In this document: piece after piece, positions 20,261 through 32,902 of the stretch
Layout: each line of letters begins with the position of its first letter
Numbering within the stretch: position 1 is the stretch's first letter
Assembly (NCBI GenBank): GCA_008921705.1
Contig: VFFE01007901.1
Span: forward strand, 558,371 to 622,370
Origin: Burhinus oedicnemus
Lineage: Eukaryota > Chordata > Aves > Charadriiformes > Burhinidae
DNA length: 64,000 nucleotides
Direction: 5' to 3'
Translations under genes and position numbers: made by a program
The notes under the pieces: generated by a model
What the model was told of the DNA's origin: nothing
The model's input: the letters and a program-made list of their open reading frames with translations, nothing else
Databases searched by the model: none

Positions 20261-21947
20261 TTAGTTTTTGCGGTTTTATCACAAGGCTCATTAGAGCTCA
20301 TAGTTTCTTGAGTTGAAGCAGGAGATTTCTTATGGACCCTATTTTTCATGGTCGGAAAGGTAACCCCCAAAACCTCCCTCCTCTTTGTGGTTCTGGAGTA
20401 AAATCTTGAAAGTTGAACGTGGGGAGTCTGAGGGATGAAAGATCTCTGGTTTTCCATCTCTGTTTGCCATCTGAACAGCTCATCCTCAGGCAGGTGGCAG
20501 CTAAGAGGTGAAGGGAGAAAGAAACTACACACCGAGTGGCATCCTGGTGGTGCTGGTGACACTGGGGGAAGGTTTTCCCAAGGGCTCTCAGATGCCACCA
20601 GGGCTCTCACGTGGAGTGACACCGTGGGTTCAGTCCTCCTCCTTGCCTCAGGGCCACCTCTCCAGAAAAATCCCAGTGACCCAAAGGGTTAATGCTGTTC
20701 CCACGCCCTCCTGCCCTTTCCCACGTGCCGCCCCTGACTGCCTGTACCTGTTTGCTGATTCCTCACCATCAGCTTTGCAGGGCACCATCAGCCTTTTCAT
20801 TGATTTGCCTTTGGTCCCATCAGGCTTCACCCAGTGCCACCAGGGTGGCTGGTCACACGGAGGGCTGGGAAGCGGGGTTCACCTGTGAGTAACCAGGAGA
20901 GCTGGCAAAGAAGGGGTTAAACAGAGGGGCTGTGCAGAGGGATGAGTAAATAGACGTGGTTTATGGGGCGTCTGCCAGTTTGGGAACACCAAATTGGTAG
21001 GGAAGGTACAATTTGGTGGGGGAGGACCCTTGCAGAGGTCTGGGGGTTGGGTGCACACCGGGTGGCACGGCGTGTGCCCCGGGTCCCCGCTGCCACCGGG
21101 CTCCCCCAAGGTGAGAAGCGACAAGCTGAGTGCGAGCGAGTCCGCAGCCAGTTGTCCATCGCTGGGAGAGAGGAGGAGGAGGAGAAGGAGGAGGGATGAG
21201 GCTGTGTCCTTGCACCAGGATTCCCAGGACACCCCTCATTGTCCACACGCTGCTCCCAGCTGCTCCCCTGCCCGCTGCCGGCCCATCTCCATAACGTGAG
21301 CTGACACGGCTCCTGCGGGCAGACGTGGGAGTGAAAACCCTCCCTTCAAACCCTCTAACTGGAGTTAACTTTTGCCCTGGGAGTGACTCCGTTACCAGGG
21401 AACCCCGCAGAGGGGCAGGGGTAAATTGGGGTTTGATTTGTCCGGACAAAAGTCGTTTTCCAAGACTCCCTCACCGCTTCACACCAGACTTTCTCCTGTC
21501 CTTTCTCCTCCCACCACCCTCTTTCCTCCTCTCCCAATCAGCTGCTCTCTGACTGGTAAAATGTTTACACTCCATGCAGATCCACAAATCAATTAGAGAC
21601 ACATTTAGCTGACATATGGCTTCTCCAAGTCCATCGCCTCGACCGATACAGCCAGAGGGAATAAAAGACCTGGGCTGGAGCCCCTGTGTCCCACCCTTAT
21701 GGACATCAACAGGCTTTAATGACCCTTTAAATCAGTTCTGCTTGAGGGGTAGGGGCTAAAGCCATTATCCTCTGACATTTATGGCCAGGATTCACTGACT
21801 GCTCTGTCCCTACTGCTTCTGCAAACCTACTGGTTTTACCCATCAGGGAACTGGTAATTCTTCTCTTCCCCAACCATCAGCCACCACAGCTGGGCTGGGA
21901 GACCTCAACCTGCCCAGTCTGGAAAGGGCAGCGAACGGCAGGGACCG
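20261..21947. other. Unique sequence, no gene seen
   Basis: Mixed GC-rich DNA. Overlapping frames at 20878-21552 on both strands, with poly-E/G or poly-S/P translations, come from gaggaggaggagaaggagg-type purine runs near 21170-21195. An AATAAA at about 21661 has no convincing exon. No repeat family recognised. Confidence 0.4.
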
Positions 21948-22181
21948 CTGCCAGGGAAGGAGAGGGAAGGGATGATTTTCCCATCGCTTTGATGGTTCCT
22001 TCTCCCTTTGCTTGACCTGCCTCCACTCCATGTGGACAAGCCCCAGCAGCCACCAGAGCTGGCCCTGCCAGGGAAGGAGAGGGAAGGGATGATTTTCCCA
22101 TCGCTTTGATGGTTCCTTCTCCCTTTGCTTGACCTGCCTCCACTCCATGTGGACAAGCTCCAGCAGCCACCAGAGCTGGCC
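21948..22181 (+). repeat. 117-bp direct tandem duplication, two copies
   Basis: Copy 1 is 21948-22064 and copy 2 is 22065-22181, abutting directly. By eye they differ at one base (ccccagcagcc at about 22041 against ctccagcagcc at about 22158), so about 99% identity. The unit begins ctgccagggaaggagaggg and ends caccagagctggcc. The length is a multiple of three, so both strands keep open frames across the duplication; I do not take that as coding evidence. The near-identity implies a recent event, possibly still variable between individuals. Confidence 0.95.
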
Positions 22182-23580
22182 CTTGTCTCTACAGATGGAC
22201 AGAGGGCAATTAGAGCAGAAAGCTGCTTCAGCGAAGCACTGACTGAAGCGAGCTTCTGCCCGAGAAGCAGATTGCTAGGAAAAAGTCCTTTAAACACTGA
22301 ACTGATGCATCACAGAGGATTCTCTGCCTCCCCTGTGTCCATCTGATTTTACTCGCCATTAATGTACCAGCTAATGAAATGCCAAAAATAATTCTTAAAG
22401 TGCTTCCCCAGGCTCCTCCACAGCAGCTGATGCAGGAGGACGGGGTGCTCGGCCGCGGGGAGAGCAGAGGCCGAGGGGTGAGCTGGGTAACCCGGGGCTG
22501 GTGGCCAGGGAGGGTGAGAAGGAAGGTGGGACTGGGCAGACTGGGGGGGGACAGTGGCAGTAAAATGGAGACACCACCGCGTTTGGGCCACCGCGCTGCC
22601 CGTAGGGTTTGACAGACATCATAAGTTATGCAGTGTGTCCTGAGCGTGTACCTTGTATGCCACAAAATCCTGCAGCCTGCCTGGGCTTGGCTCCACGTAG
22701 ATGAGGTACACTCCTGTCCCATCATCCTCTGGCGATGTCCTCCCTATCCGGCTTTCTCAGGGTGAGGGGATATAATGAGCTTGTGGTCATTCATCGCTCT
22801 GCATCCCTGTGCAGTAGCACGGGGTGGGAATGGAGATGCTACAGAGATACAGAGAGAGGGAGCAGTGGCTTGGCCTGAATTCAGGCTGGAAGCAGATTCC
22901 AGACCTCCCATCTGAATTATTTTTTTTCTGGTTTCTCCCCTTGATGTTTGCTCTGAGTCCCCCGCAACCCTCTGTGAGACTCAGCAGAAGTCATGGAGGA
23001 CCCTGGTCATGCTCCGGGTCGGGTCCTCCCTGTGTCACCCAGCTGTGGCCATGCATCCTGCTGCCGCCTTCCCTGTGCCACTGGAGACGGGAGGCAAACC
23101 CTCTGCCCCACCAGTGCTGCTGTCTGACTGGTCCAGCTCTGCAGAAATGGCAAGATGCAGAACATTTCGCTCCCCTATCGCACAACTGGGCGTTTACCAT
23201 CCCGACCTTCCCCAGCCATCTCCACCGACGAAGGCTTCCTCCACCGGGCAAGCACAAACCCTGGGGTGCAGCAGACTGGTCCCAAACCCACACCCCATCC
23301 CTTCCTCCGTGAAGATCTGCCTCCGGAGATACGGAAACACAGACAGCAACAGAAGCACCCGTGCCACCTCCAACCGCCGCAGGAAGCCCACCCGTGCCCA
23401 GCGCTTCCCGGGGATGCCGTGGGGATTTTTGCACCCAGCCAACCCTTGCTAAAAGCGGCCGTGGGTCCGGGAACAAGGGGCTCCTTATTCTCCTGGGCTG
23501 AGCAAAGCCAACCTCTTCGGTGTCTTTGGGACAGGGAAGGGGAAGCCACCTCTCAGGCCACTCTCTGGGGCCGCAGCTGC
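22182..23580. other. Unique sequence, no gene seen
   Basis: GC-rich DNA with G-run clusters around 22440-22550. The open frames on both strands at 22824-23596, up to 201 codons, overlap extensively and have no recognised domains. No repeats or RNA genes are visible. Confidence 0.4.
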
Positions 23581-23589
23581 TGATGCATC

Positions 23590-23603
23590 GCCCCATCTAG
23601 TGG
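23590..23603 (-). promoter_or_regulatory. CTCF-like binding site
   Basis: The minus strand reads CCACTAGATGGGGC, which matches the CTCF core CCASYAGRKGGCRS at all but one position (G for C at core position 12). The plus-strand context is catctagtggcagaggg. CTCF sites act as insulators and loop anchors. The neighbouring AT-rich island at 23640-24010 makes a regulatory boundary plausible, but occupancy is not shown. Confidence 0.45.
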
Positions 23604-23639
23604 CAGAGGGTGGCCAGAGGGATCTCTGCGGCCCCATTA

Positions 23640-24010
23640 ATGCAGGAGAGATCAATGAACGGTTGCCCCTCGCTGAGTATTTTTAGCGTGCAAATGTTTC
23701 ACGCTGTAATATATATCCCCTGGTCGAGGCTGAGCGCATCTCCATTTCCTTCCAGCATTACGAGGATGCCGCTGCAGCCAGACTGACGAGAGACGGGTTT
23801 CAATTATAACACGAGGAACCACATGTACGGGGCTGGTCCATAATACGCTGCTGCGTGGAGAGCTGGGTGCTCTGGTAGTTCCAGTAAAGGTACAACGGTT
23901 TAAGTGGAAATGACTGGTATTGATCTTGGCAGGCAGATACCAGCAGAAGTAAAAATAAGCTGCTCTCAATTAACCTGCATTGATCTGAATTAAAAGAAAA
24001 ATGGATCAGT
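23640..24010. promoter_or_regulatory. AT-rich, enhancer-like island next to the CTCF-like site
   Basis: Contains ttagcgtgcaaatgtttc with a small agcgtg/cacgct hairpin, gtaatatatatcccc, caattataacacg, ctcaattaacctgcattg and gaattaaaag. No open frame of interest. Composition and motif words resemble a conserved non-coding element. I could not test conservation. Confidence 0.35.
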
Positions 24011-24940
24011 CCTAAATAAAATACTAGCCTCTCAAGTCAGAGAGACTAGTGGTGGGTGGCTTTTTAGCAGAAACAGGTGTTTGACTCGAGAAAGGAAATG
24101 CCTGGTTTTAAAGTGCAGTTCTGGTTAGAAAAGCGGTGGTACCAGACTGGATGTTCCTCATATTTTTCCCCGCTGTGGATGACTTCTGTATCACGGGGCC
24201 CTTGGTTTGCAGGTAAAAAGCGCTGTTTTCGAGAAGCCAGCCTCCACGAGTCCACCAGGAACTTGTCCCACAGCAGTACCAAATGCAAGAGACTGGAAAA
24301 TAGCCATGGATGAATAGATCGGAGTTACTCAGCCTTGGCAGCCTGCAGACCCTCTGCAGTGGTCAGCAGAGCAGGACCAAGAGAGAAGTCAGTAGAGGAG
24401 CAACAGACCTTCTTCCCCAGAGGCAAGGGAGTTTTTTGAGCAAAAATGATGGAGAAACACTAGAAAAGACAAGCCCGAGTCCTGTCTCATTCTCTCAGGG
24501 CGACGCTTTGGCTGTCATGAGGCCAGTAAGCGTTCCAGCCCTCAAGCACTGCTTGAGATACTTCATTCTGTTCTCCTGAATCTCAGTCTCTGTGTCATCG
24601 CTAAAAGCTCATTTGCATCAGTCTAATCAGAGAACTGGCTTGAATACTCATGAGGAAGGCAGAGCTGACACATGAGTTGTGAAAGACAACATTATCTTCC
24701 CCCGTGGAATTTATAACACACAACACAACAATTCCTGGAGGGCTATGAGCTGTCAACAGACACAGTCCCTGCTCTATTCCAGGGCCACCAGGTACAGAGA
24801 GGAAGGGAGCAAGGATGGAGTCGGGACTTTGGACAGAGCGGAATTCTCCACTGCATCTTCCTGCTCTGGGCTTGAGATCATCTGCAGTTTGAACCTTCCT
24901 GCTTTCCCCATGGAGAATTTGCTTGAGGAAGAAACAGAAG
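24011..24940. other. Unique sequence, no gene seen
   Basis: Ordinary unique DNA. A short inverted repeat, actagcctctc/agagagactagt, lies around 24027-24054, and an inverted octamer ATTTGCAT at 24611-24618. No gene or RNA recognised. Confidence 0.4.
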
Positions 24941-25260
24941 GGGGCCTACAAGAAAGCTGGAGAGGGACTTTTTACAAGGGCATGTAGTGATAGGATGAGG
25001 GAGAATGGCTTCAAACTGGAATATGGGAGATTTAGATGAGATATCGGGAAGAAATTGTTGCCTGTGAGGGTGGTGAGACCCTGGCCCAGGTTGCCCAGAG
25101 AAGCTGTGGCTGCCCCATCCCTGGAGGTGTTCAAGGCCAGGTTGGACGGGGCTTGGAGCAACCTGGTCTGGTGGGAGGTGTCCCTGCCCAGGGCAGGGGG
25201 TTGGAACTGGATGGTCTTTGAGATCCCTTACAGCCCAAAACATGCTATGATTCTATGATA
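24941..25260 (+). mobile_element. CR1 LINE, 3' end, plus strand
   Basis: Landmarks are ggcctacaagaaagctggag at 24943-24962, the block from ggtggtgagaccc (25069) to gggttggaac (25207), and the terminal repeat atgattctatgat. The ORF2 C-terminus is readable except for an in-frame TGA at about 25036-25038, so it is a pseudogene copy. Bases 25069-25207 are identical to the reverse complement of 30076-30214 in the other CR1 copy, suggesting the same young subfamily or gene conversion. Confidence 0.95.
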
Positions 25261-28200
25261 AAAAGCTAATCCAGGGAGCAGATCACAGTGGGAAATGATG
25301 CAGAGTCCCTCTTTAGTTGAGAGGGGCCGTCGTATCTGAACTATCTCTAACTTGTCTCCTCAGGTACTAACAGACCACATCACCTGCCCAGCAACTGGAG
25401 AAAGTACTCAGCACTGGTTCTCAAAAGGTTTCCCTTGGACAGCAAAAAGGAGAAGGGGTCCCTGTCCCGCAGCTCACATGCGCTGTCTCCGCACCCGACT
25501 GTCCAGTGCTGTGACTTCTGCTGGAGCTTCTCCTTCAGATCCTCGTTCCCTCCCATTTATCAAAGCTGAATTTACCACCTTCTCCTGACCCATAAGCTTC
25601 ATCACAGTAGCTCCTTATAGCAGTCACAGGGCTACCAACCATGATAGCCCCTCCCTAGGCAGTATATTAGCTAATAAACGAAGATACTGACCTTCCCTCC
25701 CTTCTTGCTGTCTAGCTCAGCCCATACCTCACTCAGCTGCCACCAGACTTGATGAACCACCACCCTAGGACGTAGAAACAGGATTGTCTCCAGTAAGAAA
25801 TATAAGCTGGAAGAAGTCCAGACATAAAGATAAAAGATCTAGAAAACAAATGGCAATGACAAAAAAGATAAGACCAGAGAGGAGACACATGGATACGCTT
25901 AAACATGTAAGGTGCTCCTGCAAGGAGAGAGGCAACAGTCCTTGGTGGACAGGACACGGAGTCATGGATTTAAACAGCGGCCAGGAGCACTGAGGTTAGA
26001 CAGTTTCCATTTTGCACAGGTTGGGAAACTGAGGCCTGGGGAAGGAGCTGCAGGGAAGGAAAGATTGGAGAAACCAGAACATATCCCCCAGGGTTCGCGA
26101 CTCCTTGTCTCACGCTGTGAGCTCTGGAACAGACCTGTCTAATGTGCGCTAATGAACCTACCGCCCGAGCGGCTCAGAGAGTGAACGGAGCTGCTCTCCT
26201 GGGAAAGCAGAAGAGGGATTTGTGGTGAGGAGAAAAGCTGGCGTTGCCCCCATGCAGATGGATTTGTGTGCCAAGCCTCCGCCTGGGGGAGTGCGAAGTG
26301 TCTGCTCTCCTGGCTCTCCCCGGCAGGATTTGTAAATGGAGAATAATGCAACCTCAGGCATTAAAGAGGGAGACACAGATGGGCTTCGAGATCCCTTGGT
26401 GGGCAGAGCACCCAGGCTCTGGAAGAGTGAAATTTGGACGCACTGACTTTCCAGAATGATCTGGTTTTGCAAGAAATTCACAGCTCTCTGAGGTTAAAAT
26501 ACTCTTCTTCTCCCTCCCCAAGCTCCATTGCTTCCCCCTAACCTGCAATCTTACCAACCCATCTTCTACTCCCACCTCTTTTCTGCTAACTTTGGGCACA
26601 GTAGGTTTCTCTCTCTTCTAATTTCATCTGAAAAAGCTGAATACAGCTCATGGAGAGATACAGTCCCAGCTTCAGGTGAGCATCCACCCTGCTAAGCCTG
26701 GCTCTGGATGTGAGCTCTTCCCATGCCGAAGGAGGTTTAGATGGAGCTGATGCCTTCAGAAGACCTCTGGAGTGAGTTCAGGGGTGTCTTGTATATTGAG
26801 ACAGGGTGAACAAGAGGGAAGCCAAGGGAGCAGATGACAGGGGAAGTTTTGAACCCCTGTCTTTCACACCCAACCGATAGCTGGGAACCCCTCAGCAGCT
26901 GGAGCAGGAGACTCGTGGGCAGCTCTGCCGGTGAGTGGCAGTGCCAAGCTCTGTCTGCCCTCCCATGGGCCACCCAAGAGGGCAGAAGCATTCTGCACGG
27001 TCTCGGGCATGAAACTCTGAGCGGCGGTCCAAGTAATCTCCAAGCAGTGGAGCTGGCCCAAGTGATGCAAATCAGCACTGCCCCACTGGCCCCCTCTCGC
27101 CTCTGCACTGGAAAGCCCTCGGTGCCTTGCTGCTGGCTGGGCTTTCCTTGCCCGTGCTGTTCTCTCTCTGTCTTCTTCTTCCTTTGCTTTTCCTCGGTTT
27201 TCCCAAAGTATCCTCACACTTGACTTATCTGTCATGTAATCTTGCCAGTCCCACTGCAGACAATGTCCCTGGCACAGTCATTATGCCAAAAACTGAACAA
27301 GAAGGACTGATTCCTAGTGGCTACAGACAGCTGGAGCTCCCCAGGTACTGGATGAGGATCTAGCCTCAGGAATGCCCAGATGGCTATGGGAAAGGAGAGC
27401 AGACATCTAGTTCCCACATCTGGTTCTCTGGTTCTGGAGACCACAAAGCCTTTCAGAGCCTGTGGAATCTCCAACAAATATATGAGACCACCAACCGATC
27501 GGGACAGCAGGTTGAAGGATATAGCTCAGTGGGTGCATGACCTCAACTGGATCACTTTCAGCTTCTACAGCTCACCAGAACAATTTCTGCTCGTGTCTGT
27601 TAGTGGGGATGAATGGAGAGGTCTGGAACAAGCAGCCTGAAGGGATGACCAAGCAGGGTCTCCCTACAAGCCCTTTGGAAGAGCAATGGTTGGAACCCCA
27701 CAGGCCTTGGAGGAGCCATGCTGGGAGGTGGGTGAACACAGAGCTTGCAGAAGGACTAGGAAGCAGCAGTTTCCCAGGGGACTCGCTGAAGACCACGACA
27801 GGCTGTAATGCCTACCTGACCTCAGCCTCCCGTGCCATCCCCACCAGGAGCATGCCACCTTGTGAGAGAGGAGGGCACGGAGAGGAGACATCGCCAGGGA
27901 GTGAAAGTACCATGGGAGATAACACCTCCTGCAAGGGAAACCCAATGAGTGCCATGAGTCTGAGGCGTCTCACCGAGGCCACGGGCCACTGTGCTGCACA
28001 CGTGTGGCCAAAGCACTCTCAAGAGATGAGTCTGCATTACACCGATTGCTTTTCCTCAAGCACAGAGACATGAGAAATATTCTGATGGCTCTGCAGAGCG
28101 CTGGAAGGGTAGGTCGGCAACGGCGGGTGATGGCGTATGTGCGAATCCACTCCTTGGCATTAACTTGCTAAAGAGGGATTGAAGCAGAAACAAGGACAAT

Positions 28201-30021
28201 GGGTTTTATTTGGAGGAAAAAAATAATATGTTGAAACAGAATGGAAACCAAGGGAGAGAATTCTGTGGATATCTCGTGACCTGACTGCAAAACAAGAACA
28301 GCCTCGAGCTCCTTTCTTAAGCCTGAGCATCAGCACTACTTAACCAACGCCAACAACAGCTGCAGCGCAGCGCACAGCTGGACTACAGCTGTCTTCCCAG
28401 CCCTGCAGCTAAAGGCAGCACGTGCCAGTAGCCAACAAGTCCCACCGATCAGCCAGCTGAGATCTTACAAGATGCTCCATCACACGGCCCAGCCGGGAGC
28501 TCACCAAATGAGGCAAATCATTAACTCCTTCCTTAAGACACCATGAAGAGAAAACTCCCCCGTGCAGACGACATCTCTTGCTGAAAGATCTGACATTGCT
28601 GAATAAACCTCCCTGGGAGCAGAGGGCTGTTGGGGAGCTCTCACCTTCCACCCCCGAGGCAAGCTGAACCACGCTGCCGTTCCCCAGCACGCACTGGCAC
28701 GGCCAACCAACCCGAACGCCCACCTAGGACCACACGTACACCCCCCCACCCCATCACTCTTGGAGAAGGCAAGGGCAGCCAAACCGTCCCTAACCTACAC
28801 GAGGTAGAGCCTCCAAGGCTTCTCTGTTGGCACGGGCAGTTTAAAGACCTCCTGAGAACAGCACAAAACTGCTGGTCCGCACTCGGCTCGGATTCCAGGC
28901 AGTGCCTATGTGAAGTTATAGTATCTACCAGTTGCGAAGAGACACAGAGTCTAACTTGCATCTTGGCACCTTTCTCTCATTGATTTCAGATAGGAGTTAG
29001 GTGCCAGAGCAGGAGCAAGACGTGAGCCGAACCGCCTGACCCAGGGCTGAAACGCTACCGCTTCCCCAAATCATTGCTGCCACACCATCCAGTCTGCATC
29101 TATTTCGGGCACTACTTGTGTTCCCAGATGTACGCTAAATGCTGGGAAAAGAGTGGCCCAGCAGCCTGGATGTAAGACTGGGACTCGAAAGACCTGGCTT
29201 CTCGTCCTTGTGTGCAGAGAGTAGTTGGAGAGCAAGGCTGTGAGCAAGTCTCTTTGGAGCCGAGTTTCCTTTTGCCAATAAAATAGGGAGAAGAATTTCC
29301 CAAGCAAATCTACCTGCCTTGCACCCAAAGTCCTGTGCAAATTTGCATTTTATCCCTATGTAGCCAAGTCTCTGGAGACCCTAACAGGGGAAGGGAGCAG
29401 GTACAAACGTTACTTCTTCCCACAACCGCCAGCTGCAAACGCGGCTCCATCCGCAGCTCAGACAGCAGGACTGTCCCCCAGGCTCCGGAGTGCCATCCTT
29501 CTCCCACATCGGCTGCTTCGATTTGGGTTCCTGAGCTGGGTTTGGAGCCCTTTTTTTTTTTTTTTTTGGAGAGCACATTTATTAGGGAAGCCCTTTAATT
29601 TTTCCGTTTTGGAAGAACCCCAAATGGGCTTCCCGGCAAAACTAATGTGCAGGCGCTCGGCATTAAGCACTGAGTAATCCTGGAAGTACAGACCTGATGT
29701 CTCTGCAGGCAGCAATAAACTTTTCAGCACAATATTGTAACCTCAACTCTTCCTCCTTTAATGGCTTTTCTCCGTGCCATTAGCATTGCTGCAGAACTTT
29801 CCGCACAAGGCATGCGCTCACCGACACACGCAGGCGCACTGGGAAGCAGGCAGGGCCCTGGGAGTCAGGGCTCAGGTGCGGCCATTTCTCCAACATCCTT
29901 GGGTCGGGAATGCAGCCTGCAGGGGAAAACACACACAGAAGTCCTGGCCAGGGTTTGGATGCTTCTTGCCTTTATTCTTTGCTGGTTGCAATGGCCTTGT
30001 GCTAGTTTGGGAGCAGAGAAA
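25261..30021. other. Unique sequence between the inverted CR1 copies, no gene seen
   Basis: No RNA gene or repeat family recognised. Open frames of 120-180 codons (26834-27223 and 27537-28073 plus, 26737-27235 minus) have no domain and are overlapped on the opposite strand. A T run (T17) sits at 29551-29567 and an AATAAA at 29714-29719. If this stretch is transcribed through, the flanking CR1 copies would form the arms of a long hairpin. Confidence 0.4.
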
Positions 30022-30580
30022 GAATCATAGAGTCACAGAATGGTTTGAGCTGGAAGGGACCTTAAATCTCCTCTTGTTCCAACCCCCTGCCCTGGGCAGG
30101 GACACCTCCCACCAGACCAGGTTGCTCCAAGCCCCGTCCAACCTGGCCTTGAACACCTCCAGGGATGGGGCAGCCACAGCTTCTCTGGGCAACCTGGGCC
30201 AGGGTCTCACCACCTTCAGTGTAAAAAATTTCTTCCTTATATCTAGTCTAAATCTCCCCTCTTTCAGTTTAAAACTGTTGCCTCTCATCCTATCACTACA
30301 TGCCCTTGTAAAAAGTCCCTCCCCAGCTTTCCTGGAGCCCCTTTAGGCACTGGAAGGGGCTGTAAGGTCTCCCCGGAGCCTTCTCTTCTCCAGGCTGAAC
30401 ACCCCCAACTCTCCCAGCCTGGCCTCCCAGCAGAGGGGCTCCAGCCCTGGCATCATCTCGGTGGCCTCCTCTGGACCCGCTCCAACAGGTCCATGTCCTT
30501 CTTGTGTGGGGGGGTCCCAGAGCTGGATGCAGCGCTGCAGGGGGTTCTCACCAGAGCAGAGTGGGATAATCCTCCACAGT
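30022..30580 (-). mobile_element. CR1 LINE, 3' end, minus strand
   Basis: The plus strand starts with the terminal repeat gaatcatagagtcacag and then runs backwards through the CR1 3' UTR and ORF2, ending near 30580 after ctcaccagagcagagtgggat. Minus-strand translation at 30025-30288 gives the ORF2 C-terminus (phrases RFRLDIRKKFF, PWPRLPREAV, LEVFKARLDG), broken further upstream. It is the inverted partner of the copy at 24941-25260, with 139 identical bases between them. Confidence 0.95.
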
Positions 30581-32882
30581 CCTCTGCTTCAGTGCCACCA
30601 GGGTCACACCTGGAACAAGACATGGTTTCTCACCCTGGGATAAGTTGGCATATGGCTCAAGCACCAAGTGCACAGCAATCAGACTGCACGAGGCAGGTCA
30701 CACAGAGAATGGGATTTGAATGCACAAGACCCAGGCTGTCTTGTGGCATCTGCCACCATGTCCTTGGTCTTGACCCCAGCACAAGAAGCTCTCACATACA
30801 TCTCCTCCATGCAGTGGGACCAGCTCAGCTCCCCAAAGCAGGGGCTGGAGGAGAGCAGGAAAGGGGTCCACAAGCCAAACCAAGGATTTGAGGATCGTGG
30901 GGGAGATCCCTGGCTCCTGGGGTTCTTGAGGGCTGGGTGCATGGCAGGTCCCTGCGCCAACACCTCCTGGGTTCTGTGGGCAGCTGTCCCTGGCCAGGGA
31001 CAAGTTTGGGGCCAGAGACAGATGTGGAGGGTCAGTGTAAGTTCAGGAATACTAAAAGCTGATGGCTCAGCTCATGGTAACAGGTTGTCCTGGGCTGACC
31101 ACAGCTCCCTGTCAAAGTACAGTATACTGGGAAGGAGCAGGACGTCTGAGAATAGTAACTGGTTGCCTTGTGACACCTCTCACAGCAGCACCAGGGAAGG
31201 GGGTCTGCCTTCCAGTTAGAGGGATGAAGATATGGGCTGGAAAACCGGTTTCCAGCCACAGAGGCCTGGGAGCATTCACAGAGAAGAGCCAGCTCGATTC
31301 TCCGTCTTAGTTTCCTGCTTCTCTACCTACCGGTGGCTGAGAAGGCTGCGGAGGCAAAGGACTCGGGCTCTGGAGAGCCCTTCATCAGCTCAGCTGGCTC
31401 CCTCCAGTCAATTAAAAAGCACTACCGGTTGGCTTGGAGGAAGAGCCAGCAACAGAACCAAGTGCAAATTAATGCAGGGAGGAAGGAGAGTTTTCTGCCA
31501 CTCAGCAGCCTGAGCAGCCCCGACGTGAAGCAGCCTCAGCTGGGAAGAGCACGGGGCTGGGACCGGCTCTGCTTGTCTCTAATTGCATTACTTTACATGA
31601 GACTGGGGGAGGCTGCCGTCGGCCGGGCAGTGTTAGCGGGGGGCCAGAGGGAGGTCCAGACCCCCAGCCTTCCTGAGCAAATTGGCATCTGTGACCTTGT
31701 AAGAAGGAAGATTTTGAGTGGCACTGTATCAGTGGTAGAAGCCTGGGAACCTGCATCAGCAAGTTTCAGCTCCCGGCTCGTTTTCTTCTTCACAAAATTA
31801 AAGGTGCAACACTTTCCTCTGAAAGCAGACAGCGTTTTCTGTCTTCCATCTTCCAAAAAGATAATTCCAAATTAAAAGAAAAAAAAAGGCAATTTTTCTC
31901 CTGGAACTGATTCCAACTGGCAGTGTTCAAGGTTGTGTGAGACAGAAAATACTTTCAGACGCTTCAGAAAAAGGCCAGCACGCTAAATATCACAAATAAG
32001 TATCCATCTAGGGACACCAAGGGCATCAGAGCTGTCATCTGGCTCTTCAGGCCAAGAATTGAGGTATGCTTCGGCTCCTCCACCCTGTGCAGGATGCGCC
32101 CCTGCCGCTGGCTCTTAGATGCCTTGTCCTCAGGTCTGGTAGCCGTAAGAAAGGAATACAAGCCTGAGAGCCCGAGAGGGAGAGAAATACTCACAGCTGG
32201 CTCAAAACTATTGAATCCCAAAAGCTAGAGAGCCTCCCTCTTTCCTCCTGCCGCCTACAGCTAAGTTTAGATGACACGGCGTACCCTTCTAAATTGACCA
32301 AGAATAACCAGCACTACCCAAGTGCTGCACAACTCCAAATGCTCCCAGGTCTCTCTTCCCAGCCTGATCTGGGCTAAAGTAAAACCTCACTTAAAGTCTT
32401 TGAATTTCAGCTTTTCCCCAAAGTTTCAGGTTCAGGATTAAGGAAGACTCTCCCTGGGTCTTTCGGCTCAGAGGAGGAGCCTTAGGATACCCAGCAGGGA
32501 GGACTTCCAGCCCCCCAGCAGTGGCACTGATGGGGTTCCCACCTCAGGTTACAGCAACCTCTGCACTGGGACATGGAAAGCAGCTTCCTATGAGCTTCCT
32601 AGGAGGCTTGAGCATGGTGGTCCTCCGTGCCGTACCCTTGGGTTTATGTCATACTGAAGCTCGGAGCATCAAAGCGTAACCCAAGCGGGTTGCCCCAAGG
32701 TGATGGATGGAGCGTGGTTCCCCGGGCTCGAAGGGAACCGAGGAAGAGAGAAGGATGTGGTCAAAGGGGACGTGAGCTGACACGCTCACACGCACGCAGA
32801 CTAAGTGCATGAGTCTATCTCCAGCAAAGTAGGTCACATCAACAAGAGACTGGCTGAGCGAAACGAGGCGCTCTGGTGTTAT

Positions 32883-32902
32883 ATTAACATTAACATTAAC
32901 AT
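32883..32902 (+). repeat. (ATTAAC)n short tandem repeat
   Basis: Three full attaac units plus a partial one. Confidence 0.85.

Noticed and set aside
20203..20622. 139-codon minus-strand frame ending beside an AATAAA
   Set aside because: The poly(A) word is inside the last codons, there is no clear acceptor, and the peptide is unrecognised. Not strong enough to list as an exon.
20835..20850. CCACCAGGG words (20590, 20835, 30593, 45875) as CTCF sites
   Set aside because: Each misses two or more core CTCF positions, unlike the site at 23590-23603.
21948..22181. 117-bp duplication as a repeat-domain protein
   Set aside because: The unit length is a multiple of three, but the frames on both strands are short, lack ATG context and have no family resemblance.
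29714..29719. AATAAA words at 3876, 21661, 29714 and 59455 as transcript ends
   Set aside because: None has a convincing upstream terminal exon. The hexamer is expected many times by chance in 64 kb.
31228..31875. About 215-codon plus-strand open frame
   Set aside because: There is no ATG near the start (the longest reading begins at GTG or earlier without Met), and no domain. GC-rich DNA makes such frames common here.
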